A stretch of 64,000 nucleotides of DNA from Alkalihalobacillus sp. FSL W8-0930 (GCA_037965595.1 CP150183.1:620001-684000), one strand, 5' to 3'; shown: positions 25,609 to 34,162, counted from the first letter of the stretch. Made by a program: numbers and translations. Notes: generated by a model not told the origin, from the letters alone.

Positions 25609-26637
25609 ATGAAAAAACTAGGTTGTCTGTTTCTTATACCCGTTGTCGGTATGGGTCTATTATTTTTAGGAATTATGATGACCATTACTGGTGAGAATGA
25701 TTCAAGTGCAAACGAAGATATGAGAGATGAAGAATTCACCTATGACGGTGACTATCGATTTAATGGCGTTAGTCTTGAGATTGAGCGGTATCGACCTTTC
25801 TTTGAAAAATACGCCAAGGAAAATGGAATTGAAGATCATACTGAAATCTTAATGGCAATGACCATGCAAGAAAGTGGAGGACGATTAGCAGACGTTATGC
25901 AGAGTTCAGAAAGTCTAGGATTGCCTGTTAATACGATCACTGATCCCGAAGAATCGATTCAGCAAGGGGTTTACTATTTTTCAACCGTTTTAGAATCAGC
26001 GGGCGGTGATACAAAACTAGCGTTACAAAGTTACAATATGGGACATGGTTTTATTGATTATGCGAAGGAACATAACAACGGGGAATATAGTCAACCTTTA
26101 GCACAGCAATTTTCCGATCATATGAAACAACGGTTAGGGTGGAATGTCTATGGCGATCCCAATTACATTGACAATGTGTACAGATATTTAGATACGAATG
26201 AACCTGACTATGCAAGGGGAGGAAATTCTGAATGGACGCTGCCATTAAAAGAGATACGTATAACCAGTGAATTTGGTCCACGTACACACCCGATCACAGG
26301 GGAAGTCAATTCGTTTCATGGTGGGTTAGATTTTGGATGTACACCATCTGACGATATCTTAAGTGTGAAAGATGGCAAAGTCGTTGAAGCGATTCATAGT
26401 AACATTGGATACGGAAATTATGTCACGGTGAAGCATGGTGACAATGAGTTTAGCCGATACGCTCATCTGACATCCATTGGTGTACGAAATGGTCAATCTG
26501 TGAATCAAAGGGATGCGGTTGGAAAGTGTGGAACAACAGGATCAAGTACAGGGAATCATCTTCATTTAGAACATATGACCGAGTTAGGGCAACCGCATCA
26601 TGCGAAAAAAGATCCAAGAAAAACGCTTGGATTATAG
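25609..26637 (+). CDS. cwlT: CwlT-like cell wall hydrolase with an M23 peptidase domain
   Basis: The 342-residue protein has an N-terminal membrane anchor, a lysozyme-like domain (MAMTMQESGGRLADVMQSSE, with the catalytic glutamate in QESGG, about residue 85) and a C-terminal M23 (LytM-type) peptidase domain with zinc motifs FHGGLDFG and NHLHLEHM. ICEBs1 CwlT has the same first domain but an NlpC/P60 peptidase at the end, so the second enzyme has been swapped. It opens peptidoglycan for the mating channel. AAAGGAG precedes the ATG. Confidence 0.9.
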   Translation: MKKLGCLFLIPVVGMGLLFLGIMMTITGENDSSANEDMRDEEFTYDGDYRFNGVSLEIERYRPFFEKYAKENGIEDHTEILMAMTMQESGGRLADVMQSSESLGLPVNTITDPEESIQQGVYYFSTVLESAGGDTKLALQSYNMGHGFIDYAKEHNNGEYSQPLAQQFSDHMKQRLGWNVYGDPNYIDNVYRYLDTNEPDYARGGNSEWTLPLKEIRITSEFGPRTHPITGEVNSFHGGLDFGCTPSDDILSVKDGKVVEAIHSNIGYGNYVTVKHGDNEFSRYAHLTSIGVRNGQSVNQRDAVGKCGTTGSSTGNHLHLEHMTELGQPHHAKKDPRKTLGL

Positions 26638-26649
26638 GAGGTAGAAAAA

Positions 26650-27153
26650 ATGAAAAAGCAACTGATTGCAGGGTCTATACTAACAGGCGCACTGGTGGTC
26701 TATTTACTGATTCAGAACAGCCATTTGAAAAATGAAAATCAGGTATTAATAGAAGAAAGTCATGCCGAAGATCAAGAAATCGTCGTGCCATCTTTTTATG
26801 AAGAAGCGAAAACGTCTGCCCAGACATTTATTGAAGGTTATTTTGATTATGAAGATCAACCTGTGAAAGAGAACGTGGAATCTTATGTCACAAAAGAAGT
26901 GTTAAGTCAATTACAGTTTAATACCCATGAGGGACTAGAAGGGAATGAAAATTTACACGTTTCCTCTAGCGTCGAAGATTTATCAATTTATTTCGGTCAA
27001 TCATTAAAGGATCGTCAAGAATTACTTGTCTTATTTACAAATCGAATTTCGTTTAACGATGTAGATAGTCGAGCGCAAACGATTATGAAACTAAATATGA
27101 TTGAACAAGAAGGGGACTGGAAAGTGCATGAATTTTCGTTTACTCAATACTAG
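26650..27153 (+). CDS. yddI: YddI-like membrane-anchored ICE protein
   Basis: The 167-residue protein has one N-terminal membrane segment (about residues 4-22) and an extracellular part. Length and place after cwlT match YddI (168 residues) of ICEBs1. AGGAGG precedes the ATG. Its role is not established. Confidence 0.75.
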   Translation: MKKQLIAGSILTGALVVYLLIQNSHLKNENQVLIEESHAEDQEIVVPSFYEEAKTSAQTFIEGYFDYEDQPVKENVESYVTKEVLSQLQFNTHEGLEGNENLHVSSSVEDLSIYFGQSLKDRQELLVLFTNRISFNDVDSRAQTIMKLNMIEQEGDWKVHEFSFTQY

Positions 27154-27225
27154 CTTGAAAAAACAGTCAATGATCGGTAAGATAAAAGATAATAGGAAAT
27201 TATATGGTAAAAAGGAGGGATATAC

Positions 27226-27585
27226 GTGAAGAAGTTAAGACTTACTTTATGGATGATTCCATTGACCTTACTATTGATTGCGTGCGGTAATGGGGAGTAT
27301 GACCAAGCTATTGATGATGTTATCGAATTTCATCATGATACTAGAAATGGAACGTTTTCCAGTACCTATGAGTATGAGAAAAGAGAAAATGGTAATATCG
27401 TTGTACATGATAATGGTAAGTATATCTTTCTTTCATTTTATGATCCTGAGAACGATATGAGAGAAGGGAATAAATACTATTATGAACGAGCAGGTGAAAG
27501 TTGGAATAAACTTGAACAATTTGAAGGGCAAGCAATGATAGGTAAGACGCCTGAATATCAAGAACAATTAGGAGAAGAAGTTTGA
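27226..27585 (+). CDS. yddJ: YddJ-like cystatin-fold lipoprotein (DUF4467), probable exclusion factor
   Basis: The 119-residue protein starts with GTG after a strong AAGGAGG, has a signal peptide and the lipobox LLIACGN. The rest, with DNGKYIFLSFYDPEND and YYYERAGESW, matches the cystatin-like lipoprotein family DUF4467. In ICEBs1, YddJ is the exclusion protein that blocks redundant transfer by acting on ConG of a donor. It is the last gene of the transfer block. Confidence 0.75.
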   Translation: MKKLRLTLWMIPLTLLLIACGNGEYDQAIDDVIEFHHDTRNGTFSSTYEYEKRENGNIVVHDNGKYIFLSFYDPENDMREGNKYYYERAGESWNKLEQFEGQAMIGKTPEYQEQLGEEV

Positions 27586-27626
27586 AACCTAATACAAAAA
27601 GTAGTAGAAAACTAGATGTATAAATA

Positions 27627-27659
27627 AAAGCCAAATACTCTTTTTTATTTGGCTTTTAA
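27627..27659. terminator. bidirectional terminator between the transfer operon and the nuclease/ATPase module
   Basis: AAAAGCCAAATA and ATTTGGCTTTT enclose a T-rich loop. A and T runs on both sides allow use in both directions, for the operon to the left and for the minus-strand module to the right. Confidence 0.8.
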
Positions 27660-27665
27660 CTGAGA

Positions 27666-29354
27666 TTAATTCATGTCTAATATGTAAAGCGAGTTTAATA
27701 GAGATCTATTATCCTCATTAATATCTTGTAAAATGGGCTTATCTAAATTTATGAAATTGTAATCCTCAGTATTATTAATATACTGTATATTCTCCTTAAT
27801 AATTGAAAAGAAGACTTGATTATTAATAGACAAATAGTATTTTGATAGAAAACTAAACATTTGTTGCTTTAAGTTAATAGCAGTTTCATTCTTTATAAAT
27901 GAATCCATTGCAAATGGTAGATTGTACGGAGAGAATTGACTTATTAAATTTGCATATAGAGTATACAGTGCTAACATTTTTTTATTTGAGTCAATTCCAC
28001 TACCTGTAACTTCTTTGAAAGTATAAAATTTGATATCATCAAGTTTAATATCCTTAAAGAACCTCTCGTACTCATTGATCAATTCATCGTAGCTTTTTTT
28101 TATGGTTTTCTTTAGTTCAGAGCCTCTTTTTTTCTCCTTAATAATATCTTTTCTGAGGTTACTGATATTAGATATCAATTCGTTTTTATCGTAAACTAAT
28201 TCTTGTTCAATTTTAAAATACTTATTATTGAATTCTTGTTTAACTCTATCTTCTATATAATAATTTAAATCAGTGTATTGTTTATTTTTTTCTGTGATGT
28301 CCTCTAATCTAGAACCTTCTAATAATAGATTGTTCTTTCTTTCAATTATCTCTTTCAATTTCAATTCATAATTCTTCTTAGATTTCTTGTTTAAATCTAA
28401 TTGCTCATTTATTTCAAGGTTATTATTTCTTAATTTTAATCTTGTTAAGGACTGTTCTTTAGTAAGTTTTGAGTTACAGTGAACACAAACGTGTTTAATT
28501 TCTATAAATTTCTTTCGATATTCTTGTTTTAATTTAGTAAGTTCGCTTATTTCTCTGTTAGCGTTATTAATTTTAGTTTCTATACTCAATTGATCTCGAT
28601 TTATCTCTGAGATATTGTTACTAATGTTGTTTATCTTGCTTAAATGGTAATTAATTTGATCTGAATTTAATATAGTATCACTTTGAATATTTTCGTTGTG
28701 ATCTATTTTATATACAGGTGGTGTAAACTGTAAATTTTCATTCTGAAGGAGTGCGAAAGCTTCAATTTTCTTAGTGACATTATTAAGATTTCCTTCTAAA
28801 TTGTTCTTTTCTATTTCTAAATTAACTATTTTATTATTATTAATGCCAAAAAAGAAATCTATAACACTGGTCACTGTATTGCTATATCGAGAAAAGGAGT
28901 CAGAGGTTTTACTAAAAATGAAACCATTCCAAGATTTATCTTGATCAATATAAAACGGTAGTAAAACTTCACTTGAATACACATCAACTAAAGATTTACT
29001 TTTCTTATCTTTTAATTTTATGTTTAAGGAAATAAACTCTTGCAACCATAAAGAAAATTCCTTTTCTGTTAGAATTTCATTTTGTTCGTCTATATAAAAT
29101 AAATCTTTTTGTCTAGTAATCAAATGGGTTCGATTATTTTTTGACACTTTAATTTGAAAAACCATTTGTTTAGAATCCCACCCAGTAGGCCAAACTTTAA
29201 TGTTAAAACCCAAGCAATAATAAATGGATTTCATTAAACTTGATTTTCCAATGGTATTAGTTTCACTTACTAAAATATTTGTTTGATCAGTGAAATTGTA
29301 CTTATTAATTTTCTGGTTAATGTAATCATAAATAATGATATAATTTATAATCAT
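27666..29354 (-). CDS. SMC/Rad50-like ATPase of a two-gene defence-type module
   Basis: The 562-residue protein has an N-terminal ATP-binding region with a Walker A-like SETNTIGKSSLMKS (about residues 30-43), long coiled-coil stretches (about 180-290 and 300-430) around a CVHC zinc-hook-like motif (Cys 290 and 293), and a C-terminal ATPase half with VTGSGIDSNKKM and LPFAMDSF. This is the pattern of SMC-like sensors in Lamassu and ABC-three-component defence systems. The start at 29354 is chosen for its ribosome binding site. It follows the nuclease gene with no gap. It is very AT-rich. Confidence 0.75.
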   Translation of the reverse strand: MIINYIIIYDYINQKINKYNFTDQTNILVSETNTIGKSSLMKSIYYCLGFNIKVWPTGWDSKQMVFQIKVSKNNRTHLITRQKDLFYIDEQNEILTEKEFSLWLQEFISLNIKLKDKKSKSLVDVYSSEVLLPFYIDQDKSWNGFIFSKTSDSFSRYSNTVTSVIDFFFGINNNKIVNLEIEKNNLEGNLNNVTKKIEAFALLQNENLQFTPPVYKIDHNENIQSDTILNSDQINYHLSKINNISNNISEINRDQLSIETKINNANREISELTKLKQEYRKKFIEIKHVCVHCNSKLTKEQSLTRLKLRNNNLEINEQLDLNKKSKKNYELKLKEIIERKNNLLLEGSRLEDITEKNKQYTDLNYYIEDRVKQEFNNKYFKIEQELVYDKNELISNISNLRKDIIKEKKRGSELKKTIKKSYDELINEYERFFKDIKLDDIKFYTFKEVTGSGIDSNKKMLALYTLYANLISQFSPYNLPFAMDSFIKNETAINLKQQMFSFLSKYYLSINNQVFFSIIKENIQYINNTEDYNFINLDKPILQDINEDNRSLLNSLYILDMN

Positions 29355-29355
29355 T

Positions 29356-30333
29356 TTAAAAATCATCTCCTAACTCGCTAAGACTCTCTACTCCGACAGA
29401 TATAAGTATAAAAAGATCAGGTTCCTTTGCTTCGAAATTTTTAATTAACCTATTTATTACGTCTGTATTCGTTTCAAATAAATACATTGGTGTTTGAAAA
29501 TGAGCTCTTAAAAACTCTTTCATTTCTTCTTTTAAACTAGATTTGTTCAATTCTATTTTTAATCGTTCTTTTTTTATTTTTAAATTAGCGGCATGGTTAT
29601 AATTTAACGAGTCTAGAATATTGTCAAATCCATCTAATGATTTACAAGTAATAAAAAGTTGTTTGAGGTATTCAGCAGTAATAGATTTTATTTCTTTATT
29701 AACACCTTCACTTAGAATTTCCTCAGCTTTTTGATCAATGGTCAAAGATAATTCTGCTATTATATTTCTTCCTCTTTTATTATCAACGGATATATCATTA
29801 TCACCGAGAGAACCAATAAGGTATTTTTCGGCTTCTATTAAATTAGTACTTATAGGAGGGATTATAATGAAAAACTTATTAATCCTTTTTGCTATGTCAT
29901 TTGGCAATAACGCAATTATGTTTTTTTTTGCATCTGCATTTAATGCATACATTTCTGTACAGATAGTTCCTGGTTTCTTTTTAACAAGTTTTTTAGAATC
30001 AGTAGATCCGAATTCTTGAACTATTAATTTATATGTATCATCTGATAAACCAGATCTTAAATTTTTTTCGAGTATTGACTCTTTTAACTCTTTATCTTCA
30101 GTGTTATTTTTAGGCTTTGTTGTAATGGTTTTAAAGGTATGTTTCTGTTTCTTAACCTGGATTAGTGCACGGTAATCAGTATCCTCCGCAACTATATCAT
30201 CATCCGATTCAATATAAATTCTAAAGTTATCTTTATGAAAGTTATTGATAGCTAAAAGAATCAAATTAGCTTTTTGATAGTTGAAACCTTTGATTGCTTC
30301 AGCTCCGCCATTTTCGTAATTATCCTTTATCAT
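29356..30333 (-). CDS. Cap4/DUF4297-like nuclease of the two-gene module
   Basis: The 325-residue protein begins with GAEAIKGFNYQKANLILL, then YIESDDDIV and ALIQVKKQKH. This GF-YQ, E-DD and QxK order is that of Cap4/DUF4297 double-strand DNA nucleases used as effectors in CBASS and Lamassu systems (Glu 42, Asp 44-46, Gln 59, Lys 61). The C-terminal half is unfamiliar and may contact the ATPase. AGGAGG precedes the ATG. It is the first gene of the minus-strand module and is AT-rich like the rest of the cargo. Confidence 0.75.
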   Translation of the reverse strand: MIKDNYENGGAEAIKGFNYQKANLILLAINNFHKDNFRIYIESDDDIVAEDTDYRALIQVKKQKHTFKTITTKPKNNTEDKELKESILEKNLRSGLSDDTYKLIVQEFGSTDSKKLVKKKPGTICTEMYALNADAKKNIIALLPNDIAKRINKFFIIIPPISTNLIEAEKYLIGSLGDNDISVDNKRGRNIIAELSLTIDQKAEEILSEGVNKEIKSITAEYLKQLFITCKSLDGFDNILDSLNYNHAANLKIKKERLKIELNKSSLKEEMKEFLRAHFQTPMYLFETNTDVINRLIKNFEAKEPDLFILISVGVESLSELGDDF

Positions 30334-30565
30334 TATATTACCTCCTAACTGGGGTGATTCATTAGTGCTATACTACATGATTTTATTTGAAAAATATGTC
30401 GAAACATGTATTTATTATTGTTTATATGCTAAGTTATCACAGGAAAAAGTAGGACAAATGACAATTAATAGTTTATAATAAGTAAAAAGTAGTGGGTATT
30501 TTAGTATGATTTTAATTATAGTAGATTGACTAAGAATTTTCTTGTAGATGAAGGGAGGATGAAAA

Positions 30566-31480
30566 GTGTCTAAGTATTATGCTGTTAAAAAGGGAAGAAA
30601 AATTGGTGTTTTTAGTAATTGGGAAGAGTGCAAAGTACAAGTAAGTGGTTATCCTAATGCTGTTTATAAATCTTTTAATACATATTTAGCAGCGAAAGAA
30701 TTCTTAAATGAAGGTATATCATCAAAAAATATCTCATCAAACGATAAGAAAGTAAGTAGAATACCCGATGTTATAGCCTATATTGATGGAAGTTATGATC
30801 ACAGTAAAAAAATGTATAGTTATGCTGGTATTCTTATTACAAAAGATAACGTTAAGACTAACTTTGCCTACACTGACTCTAATAGTTCCCATATTAGTTT
30901 AAGAAATGTGGCAGGGGAACTTAGAGCCGCTATGCATTCAATAAAATTGTCTTTAGAGAATGGAGCTAAGTCAATAGAAATTTATTATGATTATGCGGGT
31001 ATTGAAGAATGGGCAAATGGTAATTGGAAGGCTAAGAATTTTTTTACTCAAGATTATGTGAAGTTTATAGACGAGATGAGATTAAATATTGAAATAACAT
31101 TTAATAAAGTGAAAGCTCACTCTGGAGTTAAATATAATGAAGAAGTAGATTTATTAGCAAAAGAAGCTATTAAGAACAACGAACCTAGACACCAAGTTCA
31201 ATTGCTACAAGAAGTATCAATTAAGGGTGAGAAAAACCAAATTGATATTTTTAATGATTTGAAGTCCACAAAAAAAAGAGTTAGTTTAAACCTTCTTGTA
31301 GAAGATGAAGTTTATGATAATGATAGATTATATGATATTTTTAAATCATTATGTAAAGAAAAAGGATTAAAAATGAAAGATATTGAAGGATTTATAACAG
31401 TTTTTGATTTCGATAATAAACAAATACTTTTTAAAGTGGAAGCTTTAGGAACAGTGGAAGTTATGAGATATGAAATCTGA
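30566..31480 (+). CDS. viroplasmin-RNase HI fusion protein in the rnl operon
   Basis: The 304-residue protein has an N-terminal viroplasmin (caulimovirus-type hybrid-binding) domain (about 1-48, YYAVKKGRKIGVFSNW), an RNase HI domain (about 68-205) with Asp 74, Glu 118, Asp 142 and Asp 195 as the metal-binding set plus His 185 in KVKAHSGVKYN, and an extra C-terminal region of about 85 residues of unknown fold. It would cut RNA in RNA-DNA hybrids. GTG start after GGGAGG. It lies 14 bases before the RnlA-like gene, and RNase HI is known to work with RnlA-RnlB in E. coli. Confidence 0.88.
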   Translation: MSKYYAVKKGRKIGVFSNWEECKVQVSGYPNAVYKSFNTYLAAKEFLNEGISSKNISSNDKKVSRIPDVIAYIDGSYDHSKKMYSYAGILITKDNVKTNFAYTDSNSSHISLRNVAGELRAAMHSIKLSLENGAKSIEIYYDYAGIEEWANGNWKAKNFFTQDYVKFIDEMRLNIEITFNKVKAHSGVKYNEEVDLLAKEAIKNNEPRHQVQLLQEVSIKGEKNQIDIFNDLKSTKKRVSLNLLVEDEVYDNDRLYDIFKSLCKEKGLKMKDIEGFITVFDFDNKQILFKVEALGTVEVMRYEI

Positions 31481-31494
31481 AAGGGGAAATTCTA

Positions 31495-32544
31495 GTGGCT
31501 AAAAATATATACATTAACAAGGGACAGTTAGAAAGAATAATTATCGATAATTCTAATTCATATAGTATGGAGTTAATAAATGATTCTCAAGGTTTTTATA
31601 AATACTTTATTGAGAAAGATGAAGTGAGATTTATCTTATCAGTTTATTACACGAAAAAGAAAGGTACTACTATACTTGCTAGCTGTGAACATGGTAAAGA
31701 ATTAGAACAAATAATTGTAAATGCTGTGGAATATAAAGATGTTAGAAGTGGATCTTTTAGTGCTCAAATGTCAAAGGAATTTTTCAATTCTATTATTGAC
31801 TTATTAGGCACGTTACCTAATATTAATGTTACAGAGCCTGATGATAAGGGACAAAATGGCATAATAATAAAGATAAGTACTGATTTTGGTGATTCTGCTA
31901 CTTTGACTTATTTCACTTCAAAAAGTAAAATGTTATATCAAGGCTTGTTTATGAAACTTTATGCTATAATAAAATCATATTTGTTGACATTGCAGAATAA
32001 TATTTCAGAGACCGAGTTTAATGAACCTACATTAGATGTAAAAGTGCAACAACATATAAATACAAACTTTCCTAACGGTTGGAACCTTTTAGAACCTGTA
32101 TTAAAAGGTCTAATTAAAGATAGCTTTTCATTAGTTGAAGAAAAAAGAGAACTCAGTGATTATGCTGCGTGTGTTATGCCCATAATTAGGGTATTAGAGT
32201 ATAGAATAAAGAAAGTATGTTTAGACTATGGAATAAACATAAACGATAAAAAAGGTTTTAGATACATCAATGATTCCAGTAATCCTGATTCCACAAGACC
32301 GATATTTATTGTAAGAGATGATATCGTAGAAAGCGTTAATACAGAAATTACAAGTATGCCTGAAGAAGCTAAAGAAACTATAATCCAATGTTATGACTTT
32401 TTACGTAAAAATCGACATGAAATGTTCCATGCTACACAGATTTTGTTAGGTATGAAATTAGTTGGTACAAAAGATGAAGCATTGAATATGATAATAGAAA
32501 CTTCAGCAAGAATTGAAGAGTCTCTAACTATTAAAATTGCTTAA
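31495..32544 (+). CDS. rnlA: RnlA-like HEPN-family RNase toxin
   Basis: The 349-residue protein has RnlA length (about 357). The C-terminal domain shows PIFIVRDDIVESV, then FLRKNRHEMFHATQ, in which RHEMFH (Arg 307, His 312) matches the RX4H active-site motif of E. coli RnlA (RHSLFH) in the same place. RnlA cleaves mRNA in phage-infected cells when its antitoxin is lost. GTG start after GAAAGGGG. The middle gene of a three-gene operon: RNase H, this gene, RnlB-like gene. Confidence 0.82.
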   Translation: MAKNIYINKGQLERIIIDNSNSYSMELINDSQGFYKYFIEKDEVRFILSVYYTKKKGTTILASCEHGKELEQIIVNAVEYKDVRSGSFSAQMSKEFFNSIIDLLGTLPNINVTEPDDKGQNGIIIKISTDFGDSATLTYFTSKSKMLYQGLFMKLYAIIKSYLLTLQNNISETEFNEPTLDVKVQQHINTNFPNGWNLLEPVLKGLIKDSFSLVEEKRELSDYAACVMPIIRVLEYRIKKVCLDYGININDKKGFRYINDSSNPDSTRPIFIVRDDIVESVNTEITSMPEEAKETIIQCYDFLRKNRHEMFHATQILLGMKLVGTKDEALNMIIETSARIEESLTIKIA

Positions 32545-32559
32545 GGGAGTGATTAACAT

Positions 32560-32940
32560 ATGAAGCTATACAACGTTTTAGACTTGAAAAGCGATCAGCG
32601 TAAAATTATTGTAGCAACTTCATATGTTAGTCCTCTTTCTAATATAATTGAGGTTGAAAACGAATTAAAGAAATCTTATTATAAGGGTGAAATATTATTT
32701 GATCTCTTATTATCAAATGGCTTTGCACAAAACAGGTTTTTAAAAGCAGTTTTTGATGGCGAGAAAATAAGTCTTAATACATTAGAAATTTCACCTAAAC
32801 TATGTGGCAGTATTCTCGATGAAATATATACTTATTTTTATGAAAATCCAAAGTTCATTAATCAAAGTAGTTTGTCAGAGCCTCAAAAACAGATTATATT
32901 AAAGAAAGTTTTAATAGGAGAAATGCCTGTTAATTTATAA
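32560..32940 (+). CDS. rnlB: RnlB-like antitoxin
   Basis: The 126-residue protein has the length of RnlB (123) and lies 15 bases after the RnlA-like gene. Its features are an early stretch KIIVATSYVSPL and a middle part FDLLLSNGFAQNRFL that recall RnlB. RnlB binds RnlA and blocks it. GGGAG precedes the ATG. The sequence match is less certain than that of the toxin, and position gives most of the support. Confidence 0.78.
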   Translation: MKLYNVLDLKSDQRKIIVATSYVSPLSNIIEVENELKKSYYKGEILFDLLLSNGFAQNRFLKAVFDGEKISLNTLEISPKLCGSILDEIYTYFYENPKFINQSSLSEPQKQIILKKVLIGEMPVNL

Positions 32941-32951
32941 TATGAAAAATA

Positions 32952-32980
32952 ACTACCATGGCATTATGTCATGGTTTTTT
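32952..32980 (+). terminator. terminator of the RNase H-rnlA-rnlB operon
   Basis: ACCATG and CATGGT form a stem with a 9-base loop followed by six T, a few bases after the rnlB-like stop. Confidence 0.75.
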
Positions 32981-33034
32981 ATTAATTATGTTTCAAATAA
33001 CATTAGAAATCGTAGAAGGTAAAGCTCCTCATTA

Positions 33035-33781
33035 TCAAGTTAGTTCTTCTGTTGATATTGACCACTTCTCACGAATTTTAGCGTCCACTTTAAGTAAAAA
33101 ATTTATTGTTTCATCAACGATATTCACAAAAAATTCAACGAATATATAATAATCTTCCTGATCCATTTTTGAAGATATTACATATCTCTTCTCGTTTATT
33201 AATAACTCCTGAACATAATTATTACTATGAGTAAAATCATTTCTTAACTTCCAAAGTGCTTCAAGTTGCTTATGAAGCTTGTCAGAAGAAAATTCTTTTG
33301 GTAAACCTATAAAATTACTGTAATTTTTATATTTTTTATGCCACAGCATACCTAAAGTCTTATAGTCAGTTACCTTATTAATGTATTTTTCTCTAATATC
33401 CTCTATATCATTAAAAGTAACAATATCATTTGCAGTAAAAGTTATTTTTTTATCGGATAGACCCTTATTTAATAATGAATAATTATTTTTCATGCATGAG
33501 TTTAAAGACTCTTTTAAGAAAGCTTCTAGATATACGGTGAAATTGATTGTCGCGGTTCTTATTGAATCAAGGTATACTGAACCTATTAAAAAATCTTGTT
33601 CAGTTGTCAACCTATTGTTGATAGAATGAATAGTATCTAATTTATTGTAAATCTGAGATTTCTTAATGATTTTACCCCATTCTAAAAGGTCACTTTGTTT
33701 TATTTGACTGTTTAAGGCAATTCTTAATTTTAAAGAACTTAAATTAGTTATAAGTCTCGCACTTGTAGCAGAAATGATCAT
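33035..33781 (-). CDS. HEPN-domain protein, probable RNase
   Basis: The 248-residue, mostly helical protein ends in LWKLRNDFTHSNN (Arg 180, His 185), the RX4-6H active-site motif of HEPN ribonucleases, of the RiboL-PSP-HEPN kind. Many such proteins are toxins or effectors in phage defence. It converges on the rnl operon and has no partner gene at its side, so it may be a solitary defence gene or act with the neighbouring systems. Start at ATG 33781; the ribosome binding site (GACGGGG) is fair. Confidence 0.7.
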   Translation of the reverse strand: MIISATSARLITNLSSLKLRIALNSQIKQSDLLEWGKIIKKSQIYNKLDTIHSINNRLTTEQDFLIGSVYLDSIRTATINFTVYLEAFLKESLNSCMKNNYSLLNKGLSDKKITFTANDIVTFNDIEDIREKYINKVTDYKTLGMLWHKKYKNYSNFIGLPKEFSSDKLHKQLEALWKLRNDFTHSNNYVQELLINEKRYVISSKMDQEDYYIFVEFFVNIVDETINFLLKVDAKIREKWSISTEELT

Positions 33782-34067
33782 TTAAACCCCGTCCTTATGC
33801 GCTAAAATTTTAAGTAATTAACCCAATTAAACTGCATAGTGTTGCGAATATAATTTTAATTATATCATGTTGTACAATTTGGCTTGTATAAGAGAGGTGG
33901 ATAAACGAATACTTTATATTTTTTAAGTATAAATGTTCGGTAATAATTAAATGGTTTCTTTCCGATACCTTTCCATAGTATATTTAATTTTAATAAAGTA
34001 GCGGTAAATATATATTTATTTATGGATAATATATAGAGAATAAACCCATTATCACCTATACACAAAT

Positions 34068-34162
34068 TTGAGGGCCTAGTGAGGTTAAACTCATGGTGGT
34101 TCGATTCCTCTTAACTACATACCACTAGTACCAAAGCTTTAAGAGCTTTGGTTATTTTTTTG
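34068..34162 (+). repeat. decayed attachment site 1 (tRNA-Leu 3' end remnant)
   Basis: From 34068 the sequence TTGAGGGCCTAGTGAGG continues into a degenerate copy of the tRNA-Leu(GAG) variable and T arms (about 5-8 substitutions in 51 bases) and then a tRNA-type terminator (AGTACCAAAGCTTT...AGCTTTGGTTATTTTTTT). The bases before the anticodon loop are unrelated. The 33782-34067 and 34163-34350 stretches around it hold no credible gene. Confidence 0.85.

Noticed and set aside
30520..30565. TTGACT at 30526 as promoter of the RNase H-rnl operon
   Set aside because: No acceptable -10 lies at 16-18 bases; the hexamer runs into the ribosome binding site.
27666..33781. Type I, II or III restriction-modification system
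   Set aside because: No methyltransferase or specificity subunit gene is seen in the cargo zone.
33865..34065. 66-codon frame on the minus strand left of decayed attachment site 1
   Set aside because: Weak start context, no recognisable protein pattern, very AT-rich; probably chance.
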